Source of the DNA: an uncultured Chloroflexota bacterium
Lineage (GTDB): Bacteria > Chloroflexota > Dehalococcoidia > SAR202 > UBA11138
Assembly: GCA_913046025.1 (NCBI GenBank)
Contig: CAJWRP010000161.1
Span: 1-5,897, forward strand
DNA length: 5,897 bases
Reading direction: 5' to 3'
Both the position numbers and the translations under genes were made by a program. The notes under the pieces are model-generated. The model had not been told where the DNA came from and ran no database searches. It was given only the letters and a program-made list of their open reading frames with translations. Below, piece by piece: positions 1 to 5,827 of this stretch. Within the stretch, counting starts at the first letter, position 1; each line of letters begins with the position of its first letter.

Positions 1-1
1 A

Positions 2-154
2 GAGGTACAGGTCCCTGGTCAGACCATCACCGTCACCAAAGAGGTGATCAAGGAAATAAAGGTTCCCGGTGAGACCATGGTTGTTACCAAAGAAGTGTTG
101 AAAGAGGTACAGGTCCCTGGTGAGACTGTCGTGGTGGAGAAGATTGTGGTGGTG
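2..154 (+). repeat. Three tandem 51-bp units encoding 17-residue VPGET repeats
   Basis: Units run 2-52, 53-103 and 104-154, in frame with the binding-protein gene. The protein pattern is roughly E-V/I-x-V-P-G-E/Q-T-hydrophobic-x-V-x-K-E-V-x-K. Units 1 and 3 share an exact 19-base match (1-19 and 103-121), while unit 2 has diverged at synonymous and conservative positions. Unit 3 decays into a Val-rich stretch before a Pro-rich segment. The array is cut by the left edge, so the full copy number is unknown. It probably forms an extended stalk between the lipid anchor and the ligand-binding domain; that role is inferred. Confidence 0.85.
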
Positions 155-1795
155 GTGGCCACACCCGTCCCCCTGCCATCTTTGGACCCGCGTGTCCAGA
201 CACTAGTCGACGATCTAAATATTCCTTTGTACTTGCCCGATGCGGCCACTTCAGAGCCCCAATACGGGGGCACGATCAACATTCGAGGATTAGAGCCGAA
301 GAGCTTCGATATTCACAAATACGTTAGCTATCGCCTGAGGATTACCAACAGCTACACTCACGAGCGCCTGTTGCAATTTGATGTTGGTCCAGGCACCTCT
401 CCCACCGCCCATAATGTCGCCCCCTCCCTGGCGGAGTCGTGGGAGGTTAGTGGTGGCGGCAAGACCTACACCTTTAACCTCAGAAAAGGCGTGAAATGGC
501 ACAACAAGGCGCCGGTTAACGGGCGAGAGTTCACGGCATCCGATGTCATATTTACCCTTGATCGCATTAAGGGGTCGGAGCAGGCCTCCCAGCAGAATAA
601 CGTCCTATCAAGAGTGGCGTCCTACGAGGCCCCCGATGACTACACCGTGGTTTTTAACCTGGAAAAGCCGGTGGCGGCGTTTCCGTTTCTGATGGCTAGG
701 ACATCGTTTGAGATCTTGGCTCCCGAGGTGGACGCGGAGTGTGGAGGGTTTGTAATTCCCGAGTGTTCGGACATCGGGACTGGCCCCTGGGTATTCGAGT
801 CTTACAGCCCAGGCGTGGCGACCAAGATGACCCGCAACGTCGACTACTGGAACCAGCCTTACCCCTACATCGATGTGGTGCAGCAGCTATTCTTCGGAGA
901 TGAAAAGGCCGAGGACGCCGCCTTCCGTACAGGTAAGTTAGACCTACTCGGAGTGGAGACCTGTGCTATAAGCGGAGAGCGGTATAGGGCCTTGTTAGAC
1001 TCTAACCCCGAAAATGTCTATCCCTCATTCATAGACCCCTTCAATCGGCGTGCCGTATGGATGAAGTCGGACAGGCCGCCTTTTGACGATGTCCGTTTGC
1101 GTCGAGCTGTGGCCATGGCCATTGACCGCGAGGGGTGGGTGAATAGCGTGTTGGGCGGGTATGGAATCTCCTTCGGTGGATACCTTTACTTTGGCAACGA
1201 CTACTGGTTGCCTGACGATGAGTACGGCGCATCCAGCAAGTACATCAAGTATGATCTCGATGGCGCAAAGGCACTGCTGGCAGATGCTGGTTATTATCCC
1301 GGCGCACTCGAAGTCACAATGGACAGCACCACCGGATACGGAGAGCGGTTTTCCTCCGAAGCAGAGCTGGTCGCAGAGGCGCTAAACAAACTCGGTATAA
1401 AGACCAAACTCAATATGACCGACTACAACTCTTTTGTGCCCGTGTGGAGAGACGGAGCTTACGACGACATCGTATACACCTGGCTGGGCTACGGTTACGA
1501 TCCGGAGGACTGGCTCATTGGTCCCTTCCATTCGGAGTTGAACGGGAACAAATACTTCGGCCTAAACGATGCGTACCTTGACGACCTACTGGATCAGATA
1601 TCCGCGGAGACGAACCTCGAGCGACGGATTAAACTTTCTCACGATACATCGAGATATATAATGGACCAAGCCTACGTGGTTCCCGGACCAGCCTGGCTCT
1701 ACTTCTACGCCCAGAACCCCAAGTTGGTAAACTACCTTTACCACGACTCCTTTGATAATGGCCATCCCCTCATGAAGGCTTGGTTCGAAAACTAG
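2..1795 (+). CDS. ABC transporter substrate-binding protein, family 5 (peptide/nickel type), 5' partial
   Basis: Extracytoplasmic solute receptor of a Dpp/Opp-type importer. The frame is open to the left edge, so the true start and the expected lipoprotein signal peptide lie outside the window; the GTG at 44 falls inside a repeat and is not a credible start. Counting from the codon at base 2, 597 residues are visible: three 17-residue VPGET repeats (1-51), a Val/Pro-rich linker (about 52-63), then the SBP_bac_5 fold starting near YGGT (88-91). Family landmarks are LAESWEV (143-149), YTFNLRKGVKWH (156-167), FTASDV (177-182), DDVRLRRAVAMAIDRE (362-377) and YDLDGAKALLADAGY (417-431). The C-terminus is complete, ending AWFEN and TAG. 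Three cysteines are present (247, 255, 321), the first two close enough to form a disulfide. The permease genes follow after a terminator-containing spacer. The family is secure. The ligand cannot be read from sequence: peptides are most usual, but sugars, opines or nickel are possible in this family. Confidence 0.95.
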   Translation, partial: EVQVPGQTITVTKEVIKEIKVPGETMVVTKEVLKEVQVPGETVVVEKIVVVVATPVPLPSLDPRVQTLVDDLNIPLYLPDAATSEPQYGGTINIRGLEPKSFDIHKYVSYRLRITNSYTHERLLQFDVGPGTSPTAHNVAPSLAESWEVSGGGKTYTFNLRKGVKWHNKAPVNGREFTASDVIFTLDRIKGSEQASQQNNVLSRVASYEAPDDYTVVFNLEKPVAAFPFLMARTSFEILAPEVDAECGGFVIPECSDIGTGPWVFESYSPGVATKMTRNVDYWNQPYPYIDVVQQLFFGDEKAEDAAFRTGKLDLLGVETCAISGERYRALLDSNPENVYPSFIDPFNRRAVWMKSDRPPFDDVRLRRAVAMAIDREGWVNSVLGGYGISFGGYLYFGNDYWLPDDEYGASSKYIKYDLDGAKALLADAGYYPGALEVTMDSTTGYGERFSSEAELVAEALNKLGIKTKLNMTDYNSFVPVWRDGAYDDIVYTWLGYGYDPEDWLIGPFHSELNGNKYFGLNDAYLDDLLDQISAETNLERRIKLSHDTSRYIMDQAYVVPGPAWLYFYAQNPKLVNYLYHDSFDNGHPLMKAWFEN

Positions 1796-1801
1796 AGATC
1801 C

Positions 1802-1838
1802 GCCGCATTGCGGCTCATTCAGATTAGGCATTAAGCCT
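1802..1838 (+). other. Two small hairpins just after the binding-protein stop codon
   Basis: Seven bases after the TAG is a perfect 5-bp stem GCCGC/GCGGC (1802-1806 with 1810-1814) around a 3-base loop ATT. A second hairpin pairs AGGC (1826-1829) with GCCT (1835-1838) and can be extended outward by a T·G wobble and a T-A pair. Neither is followed by a T tract, so they are not terminators on their own. Placed between the stop codon and the terminator, they could protect the 3' end of the binding-protein mRNA; that function is inferred. Confidence 0.4.
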
Positions 1839-1842
1839 GAAC

Positions 1843-1875
1843 CGACCCATTGAGCGGACCACCTTGCGTGGGTCG
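1843..1875 (+). promoter_or_regulatory. Possible antiterminator arm competing with the 1865-1896 terminator
   Basis: CGACCCA (1843-1849) is perfectly complementary to TGGGTCG (1869-1875), which overlaps most of the 5' arm of the terminator stem. The 7-bp pairing and the 10-bp terminator stem are therefore mutually exclusive, as in attenuators. The terminator is longer and should win by default, so a protein or other factor would be needed to favour readthrough into the permease genes. The complementarity is visible; the regulatory role is inference. Confidence 0.25.
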
Positions 1876-1896
1876 TGTGACCCACGCATGTTTTTT
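1865..1896 (+). terminator. Rho-independent terminator between binding protein and permeases
   Basis: A perfect 10-bp stem TGCGTGGGTC (1865-1874) / GACCCACGCA (1879-1888) closes a 4-base loop GTGT and is followed by TG and six T (1891-1896). It lies 69 bases after the binding-protein stop and 77 bases before the permease ATG. I see no clear sigma70 promoter between it and the permease gene, so it probably acts as a partial terminator that lowers permease expression relative to the binding protein, a known pattern for binding-protein importers. Confidence 0.85.
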
Positions 1897-1963
1897 GAAA
1901 GGTATTTATTCCCTGGTCCTTGTGCAACTTTGGACAGGCGTGAAGACCTTCCGGATCGGCCTT

Positions 1964-1969
1964 GAGGGA
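1964..1969 (+). promoter_or_regulatory. Ribosome binding site that fixes the DppB-type start
   Basis: GAGGGA lies 4 bases before ATG 1974. A longer reading from TTG 1962 would place the start codon directly on top of this Shine-Dalgarno sequence with none of its own. The ATG at 1974 gives the usual family N-terminus MQNYIIRRLL, so the shorter start is preferred. Confidence 0.7.
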
Positions 1970-1973
1970 ACGA

Positions 1974-2924
1974 ATGCAAAATTACATAATCAGGCGCCTG
2001 CTGCTTGTATTTCCCACACTGTTCTTGATAAGTATCATCGTTTTCGGTCTCATACGCCTCGTGCCGGGCGATGCGGTCGACCTGATGGCCGACCAGAGAG
2101 GCGCCATGTTCGACATGGACGTGGAGGCGATCAGGGAGAGTCTGGGCCTGTCCGACCAAATCCACACCGCGTATTTCAAGTGGGTCGGAGGGATGTTCCG
2201 GGGCGATTTCGGGGAATCGCTGTGGAGCCACCGCAGCGCCATCAGCGAACTCAAACGCCGCTACCCCGTCACCTTGGAATTGGCCGTCCTGACCATTGTC
2301 TTCTCCACCGTTTGGGGTCTCAGTGTTGGTGTCTTGACCGCTATCCGCCAAGATAAGTTGTCCGACTATTTCTTCAGAACAGTGGCGATTATCGGGCTAT
2401 CGGTACCCTATTTTTGGACGAGCATCCTGGTTTTGGTATTCGCCTCCATCTACTTAGACTGGTCTCCGGACCCGATTTATCACCCGCTAACTGAGGACCC
2501 TCTAGGTAACATAAAACAAATGATCGTACCGGCCCTGATTTTCGCATTTTTTGTGGGTGCGCCCATCGCGCGAATGACCCGGGCCATGATGCTGGAGGTC
2601 CTACGTCAGGATTACATACGCACAGCTCGGGCCAAGGGTCTTCCCGAGAGGGTGATCATCTCACGTCATTCCCTCAAAAACGCCTTCATCGCCGTCATCA
2701 CTATTATAGGGCTCCAGGCAGCCTGGTCCATATCGGGAATCGTCATCATCGAGTCCGTTTGGGGTCTCCCTGGGGTAGGGAAATACATGCTGGATATCAT
2801 AGTGGACAGAGACTACCCTATGCTCCAGGCTATGGTGATTTTCCTTGCTTTCTTCGTTATTCTCATCAATCTGGCGGTAGATATTAGCTACGGGTGGCTC
2901 AATCCGAGAATACGGTACCGTTAG
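1974..2924 (+). CDS. dppB: ABC transporter permease, DppB/OppB family
   Basis: Inner-membrane channel subunit of the importer, expected to pair with the DppC-type protein encoded next. It has 316 residues, normal for the family. The N-terminus MQNYIIRRLL followed by a hydrophobic helix and VPGD (30-33) is the standard family opening. About six membrane segments are visible, near 9-29, 101-123, 135-158, 183-203, 236-260 and 284-306. The cytoplasmic EAA-type loop that docks on the ATPase is RTARAKGLPERVIISRH (216-232). The segment ESVWGLPGVG (260-269) and the end YGWLNPRIRYR are typical. The start is ATG 1974 behind GAGGGA; upstream TTG 1962 is less likely. The stop is 12 bases before the next gene, so the two are co-transcribed. 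The family is certain; the symbol reflects family only, because the substrate is unknown. Confidence 0.96.
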   Translation: MQNYIIRRLLLVFPTLFLISIIVFGLIRLVPGDAVDLMADQRGAMFDMDVEAIRESLGLSDQIHTAYFKWVGGMFRGDFGESLWSHRSAISELKRRYPVTLELAVLTIVFSTVWGLSVGVLTAIRQDKLSDYFFRTVAIIGLSVPYFWTSILVLVFASIYLDWSPDPIYHPLTEDPLGNIKQMIVPALIFAFFVGAPIARMTRAMMLEVLRQDYIRTARAKGLPERVIISRHSLKNAFIAVITIIGLQAAWSISGIVIIESVWGLPGVGKYMLDIIVDRDYPMLQAMVIFLAFFVILINLAVDISYGWLNPRIRYR

Positions 2925-2936
2925 TCAGGGGATAGC

Positions 2937-3857
2937 ATGTTGTTCAAGAGCAAAAAACAGATAGCGCCAGAAGATGTCCTGAAAGTAACAGCCCTCGGGA
3001 GGAAACGACCCTGGTGGTTGGAGTTCGTTCAGCGCCTTTTCCGAGAGAAGCCGTTGGGTGCGGCAGGGGCTGTGATCATACTACTCTTGGGGATTATAGC
3101 CATATTGGCCGATGTTGTCGCTCCCTACGGATTCGCCGAGCAAAACCTTGATGAGCCCTTGCTGAGTTACGGTTGGCATCACCTTCTTGGTACCGACCAA
3201 CTGGGGCGGGATCTCTTCAGCAGGATAGTTTATGGGGCGCGTATTTCCCTTATGGTAGGACTTATATGCATGGCTCTTTCCACCACCAGTGCGGTCCTTT
3301 TTGGCCTCGTATCTGGCTACTATGGCGGACGCTTCGACACGGTCCTCCAACGCATAGTAGACGCCTTTATGACCATACCAGACCTGATTTTCGTCCTCAC
3401 CCTTATGACCATCTTTGGGCGGGGAATGTGGAATGTGATCTTTTCCCTCTCTATTATCTCCTTCTTCTGGAACACACGGGTGATTCGAGCAGAGGTGCTG
3501 TCCCTCAAGGAAAATCAGTACGTGGAAGCAACTCGAAGCTTAGGCTCATCCAATCTGCGAATTATGGTGCGCCATATTTTGCCAAACGCCATGGCCCCGA
3601 TAATCGTTCTGGCCACGATACGCATAGGAGGCTTCATCCTTGCAGAGGCCTCCATTAGTTTCCTGGGCTTCGGTATACCCCCTCCCTTCCCCACATGGGG
3701 AGGAATGCTAAGCGGGACCGGTGTATCCTACATGTATCGCGCGCCTTGGCTTGCGATATGGCCTGGCTTGGCGCTCGGCCTTACGGTTTTCGCGTTCAAT
3801 ATGCTCGGAGATGCCATGAGGGACCTGCTAGACCCTCGGCTCAAGGGAAACATGTAA
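2937..3857 (+). CDS. dppC: ABC transporter permease, DppC/OppC family
   Basis: Second inner-membrane channel subunit, expected to form the heterodimeric pore with the DppB-type protein. It has 306 residues, normal length, with a complete start and stop. A polar cytoplasmic N-terminal stretch of about 40 residues (OppC_N type) precedes the first membrane helix (41-61). Landmarks are LLGTDQLGRDLFSRIVYGAR (83-102), the EAA loop YVEATRSLGSSNLRI (195-209) with HILPN (213-217), and EASISFLGFGIPPP (237-250) followed by TWGGML. It ends GDAMRDLLDPRLK (291-303) plus a short tail. Further helices lie near 104-126, 141-160, 165-186, 218-240 and 271-292. AGGGG at 2927-2931 is a good ribosome binding site, 5 bases before ATG. 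No ATPase gene follows, although dppD/dppF-type genes commonly do. The symbol denotes family, not proven dipeptide transport. Confidence 0.96.
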   Translation: MLFKSKKQIAPEDVLKVTALGRKRPWWLEFVQRLFREKPLGAAGAVIILLLGIIAILADVVAPYGFAEQNLDEPLLSYGWHHLLGTDQLGRDLFSRIVYGARISLMVGLICMALSTTSAVLFGLVSGYYGGRFDTVLQRIVDAFMTIPDLIFVLTLMTIFGRGMWNVIFSLSIISFFWNTRVIRAEVLSLKENQYVEATRSLGSSNLRIMVRHILPNAMAPIIVLATIRIGGFILAEASISFLGFGIPPPFPTWGGMLSGTGVSYMYRAPWLAIWPGLALGLTVFAFNMLGDAMRDLLDPRLKGNM

Positions 3858-3897
3858 AATGAAGGCGCCCCGAATCAGCAATATCTGTCTCACTGGA

Positions 3898-3926
3898 TTG
3901 ACGATGACGGGCAGCCGCCTTAACGT
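3898..3926 (+). promoter_or_regulatory. Candidate sigma70-type promoter upstream of the TPR gene
   Basis: TTGACG (3898-3903) matches the -35 consensus at five of six positions. After exactly 17 bases comes TAACGT (3921-3926), which keeps the first, second and last bases of the -10 consensus. Transcription would begin near 3932, leaving a leader of about 140-220 bases before the TPR coding region. One such match can arise by chance, so confidence is low. TATTAT at 4102-4107 is a better -10 but has no matching -35. Confidence 0.3.
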
Positions 3927-4074
3927 TCCTTGGCCTAAGGTCCTGCCATAGGAGTTCATTTAATCTTTCGTTTGAGATCGCCGGGATTCGCGGCTCATGG
4001 TTCGAAAAGCTGATCGATAGTGAGAAGCTTCCGTTGCGGCTCACGCTGAACTCGTTGAAGAGTGGGAGGTCAGT

Positions 4075-4098
4075 ATGAGCTTCCCTGATTCAAGATAG
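4075..4098 (+). CDS. Possible 7-residue leader peptide, or broken start of the TPR gene
   Basis: ATG 4075 sits 4 bases after a strong Shine-Dalgarno GGGAGGT (4064-4070) and reads MSFPDSR before TAG at 4096-4098. The stop overlaps the sequence TAGGAG, itself a ribosome-binding-site-like element ahead of the TPR signal sequence. Two readings fit. It may be a tiny leader frame whose translation is coupled to the TPR gene. Alternatively it is the real start of the TPR lipoprotein, separated from it by a one-base shift (natural, programmed, or a sequencing error). Nothing in the peptide itself points to a function. Confidence 0.25.
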   Translation: MSFPDSR

Positions 4099-4150
4099 GA
4101 GTATTATCTTTGCCACGCTAATCCGCTTAGGTTTCGCGCTCACCATTATT

Positions 4151-5605
4151 ATGGTTATAGCCTTCGTGATGGCCGGATGCGTTCTGACCCAAGGGACTAA
4201 GGATGAGACTGAACGAGACGTCCTCTTCAACACTTTTGAAGAAGAGGCGCCGGAACTCGACCCAAATAATCCCCGAACTTACGTCGACCGTTCCGACTTC
4301 TATCGACTCAACCCCAAGACCTACAACCAGGCCGTTGCCAACGCTACTAAGGCCATAGAGCTAGACCCATCCCTGGCAGAAGCCTACGTTAGTCGCGCCT
4401 CAGTCCTTGTAGAAATATCACATTTCGCACATGCGCCACAAGGCAGTTTATCCGAGGGTGAGGTGTCAACCGAGTCAATCAGTGCCTGGGCGCTTCCGAC
4501 CAAGGTACTGGTAGAAAAAGCTATTGCCGACGCTACTAAGGCAATCGAATTGAACCCCGATTTGGCAAATGCCTACTTCGCGCGGGCCCACGTCTATCTT
4601 GACACCAAGAAATCCGAACTGGCCATTACGGATTACGACCGGGTTTTGGAGTTGTCGCCGAATATCTATCTTGTAGTGATGGCCTTCGTTCACCGCTCTC
4701 GCGGGCACTGGCAGCTCGGGCTTTTGAACCAAGCCATCCAGGACGCCATCATGGCTTTGGAGTTGGAACCAGATTTGGCCGCTGCCTTGAAAATAGAGCC
4801 CAGCATGGCTACGTGGCACGGCATGGGTCTGGACGCCATTGTGGCTACCGCCTACATCAATCGTGGCTTGGCCTATGATGAACAGGGAAGTGTCGACGTT
4901 GCTGCCGCTGATTATACAGCTGCCATCCAGCGCGATCCCGAATTTGCCGAGGCCTACGGGAACCGAGCGAAGACCTACGTAAGCATGGGCCTCTATCAAC
5001 AAGCTCTAGCAGACGCTAACAGAGCCATAGAGATAAACCGTCACCTCGCTCCAGCGTTCAACGCCCGCGCCCTGGCCTATCTCGGGTTAGGACGGACCGA
5101 GGATGCCCTCACCGATGTGACCAGAGCCATCGATCAAGACCCCGTGTTTGCGATGGCCTATTCCAACCGTGCATACATGAATACTGGCTTAAGGCGCTAT
5201 GACCATGCAGTTGTGGATGCAACTAAAGCCCTAGAGTTGGATCCCAACTTAGTTCCAGCTTATGCTAACCGGGCAGAGGCGCATCTCCTAACGGGCGACT
5301 ATGACAGGGCCATCTCGGATTCTACTTCGGCGTTAGAACGGGACCCGACTCTGGTTGGCACCCTCATAGGGCGAGCCTTCGCTTATGTAGCAAAAGGGGA
5401 ATACTCTCTGGGGCTCGACGACGCTGACCGGGCCCTCACGTTGAGACCAAGGCAGCTTGAAGCTCTCTACGTCCGGGGGAAAGCGCTTCTTATGTTGACT
5501 AACGGAGAGCAGGGAAGGGAAGATCTTAACAGGGTCATCGAAACGTCTCAGAAATCAAACCTTGTTGATCTGGCCCGAAGAGCCCTCTTCCAGGCTGAAC
5601 AATAG
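4151..5605 (+). CDS. TPR-repeat lipoprotein (start uncertain)
   Basis: Secreted or outer-face tetratricopeptide-repeat protein, probably a protein-interaction scaffold; no specific function is recognised. From ATG 4151 it has 484 residues. MAGC (7-10) looks like a lipobox, and Cys10 is the only cysteine in the protein, which supports lipid attachment there. From this ATG the signal would be only 9 residues with no basic end and no ribosome binding site. The same frame continues upstream from about 4103 with IIFATLIRLGFALTII, which supplies Arg and a longer hydrophobic core, so the true start is probably upstream (see findings). About ten to eleven TPRs follow, each with the pattern AYxNRAxAY...A..D..RAIELDP. 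The clearest run continuously from about 232 to 434. Repeat 2 is split by about 28 residues (93-120), and about 22 extra residues (209-230) separate repeats 4 and 5. There is no enzymatic domain. The ORF ends TAG at 5603-5605. Confidence 0.9.
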   Translation: MVIAFVMAGCVLTQGTKDETERDVLFNTFEEEAPELDPNNPRTYVDRSDFYRLNPKTYNQAVANATKAIELDPSLAEAYVSRASVLVEISHFAHAPQGSLSEGEVSTESISAWALPTKVLVEKAIADATKAIELNPDLANAYFARAHVYLDTKKSELAITDYDRVLELSPNIYLVVMAFVHRSRGHWQLGLLNQAIQDAIMALELEPDLAAALKIEPSMATWHGMGLDAIVATAYINRGLAYDEQGSVDVAAADYTAAIQRDPEFAEAYGNRAKTYVSMGLYQQALADANRAIEINRHLAPAFNARALAYLGLGRTEDALTDVTRAIDQDPVFAMAYSNRAYMNTGLRRYDHAVVDATKALELDPNLVPAYANRAEAHLLTGDYDRAISDSTSALERDPTLVGTLIGRAFAYVAKGEYSLGLDDADRALTLRPRQLEALYVRGKALLMLTNGEQGREDLNRVIETSQKSNLVDLARRALFQAEQ

Positions 5606-5627
5606 CGGCACAATGGGCGGTTTCCTA

Positions 5628-5648
5628 ATTAGCGTGATCAGCGCTAAT
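5628..5648. other. Inverted repeat downstream of the TPR gene
   Basis: ATTAGCG (5628-5634) and CGCTAAT (5642-5648) form a perfect 7-bp dyad around TGATCAG, 22 bases after the TPR stop. There is no T tract on either strand, so it is a poor classical terminator. It could be a transcript-end hairpin that works without a U tract, or a protein-binding dyad. Confidence 0.4.
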
Positions 5649-5681
5649 AATGAAAAGGTCGACGACAACGAGAACTGCAGG

Positions 5682-5728
5682 AGGAAAAGAAGTGACCATC
5701 AGGTACCGCGAAGTACCAACTTGGTCAC
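5682..5728 (-). terminator. Probable rho-independent terminator for a minus-strand gene
   Basis: GTGACCA (5692-5698) pairs perfectly with TGGTCAC (5722-5728). Inside this, GGTAC (5702-5706) pairs with GTACC (5713-5717), separated by a 3/4-base internal loop, giving a compound 12-bp hairpin. Read on the minus strand, the hairpin is followed at once by TTCTTTTCC, a U-rich tract. This orientation fits a gene ending at 5828, about 100 bases upstream on that strand. On the + strand no T tract follows. The imperfect U tract and internal loop keep confidence moderate. Confidence 0.45.
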
Positions 5729-5827
5729 AGATCTGCAGGTCCGTCGATTGAGACAGAAACTTATCCAAAGGAATCTCGCGCAAGCATTTTAATACCGTGC
5801 GAATCCCGTTGGCCCTACCTGCACAAA

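Larger units (their letters stand above)
3858..4150. other. Spacer between permease and TPR gene, no convincing protein gene
   Basis: This 293-base stretch separates the importer genes from the TPR gene. I see no clear terminator after the DppC-type gene: a weak CCTT/AAGG stem at 3928-3940 has no T tract. It holds a plausible promoter (3898-3926), a start-less open frame ending at TGA 4076-4078, a 7-codon frame at 4075-4098 behind a strong ribosome binding site, and the upstream part of the TPR signal sequence (from about 4103). The wide gap suggests that the TPR gene is a separate transcription unit. Confidence 0.5.
5606..5827. other. Spacer between TPR gene and probable minus-strand gene
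   Basis: About 220 bases with no credible protein gene. It contains a dyad just after the TPR stop (5628-5648) and a nested hairpin (5675-5738) that fits an intrinsic terminator read on the minus strand. Short open frames on the + strand here (a 19-codon GTG frame at 5692-5751 and a frame ending at 5792) lack coding character. The arrangement fits the 3' ends of two converging genes. Confidence 0.45.

Noticed and set aside
145..157. GTG microsatellite
   Set aside because: It simply encodes the Val run in the linker of the binding protein and is too short to treat as an independent repeat.
44..1795. GTG 44 as the start of the binding-protein gene
   Set aside because: The frame is open to base 2 and the same repeat pattern continues upstream, so GTG 44 is an internal valine codon.
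1962..1973. TTG 1962 as the start of the DppB-type permease
   Set aside because: It overlaps the Shine-Dalgarno sequence GAGGGA that serves ATG 1974, and the extra residues are not part of the usual family N-terminus.
1824..2351. Minus-strand open frame of 175 codons
   Set aside because: It crosses the terminator and lies antisense to the secure DppB-type gene; its composition looks like a shadow.
3859..3951. 30-codon + strand frame right after the DppC-type stop
   Set aside because: The only ribosome-binding-like sequence (AAGGGA, 3843-3848) is 10 bases away inside the previous gene, and the peptide shows no recognisable features.
3990..4012. tRNA-like GGTTCGAA word
   Set aside because: It resembles a T-loop, but no flanking cloverleaf stems, anticodon arm or acceptor stem can be assembled around it.
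3841..4044. Minus-strand open frame of 67 codons
   Set aside because: It overlaps the end of the DppC-type gene, has no clear ribosome binding site and no recognisable motif. It is possible but unsupported.
5692..5751. 19-codon GTG frame behind AGGAGG (5679-5684)
   Set aside because: The purine-rich stretch is explained as the complement of a minus-strand terminator U tract, and the GTG is the first arm of the hairpin. The peptide has no coding character.
5562..5792. 76-codon + strand frame overlapping the end of the TPR gene
   Set aside because: It begins inside the TPR gene in another frame, has no ribosome binding site and crosses two hairpins.
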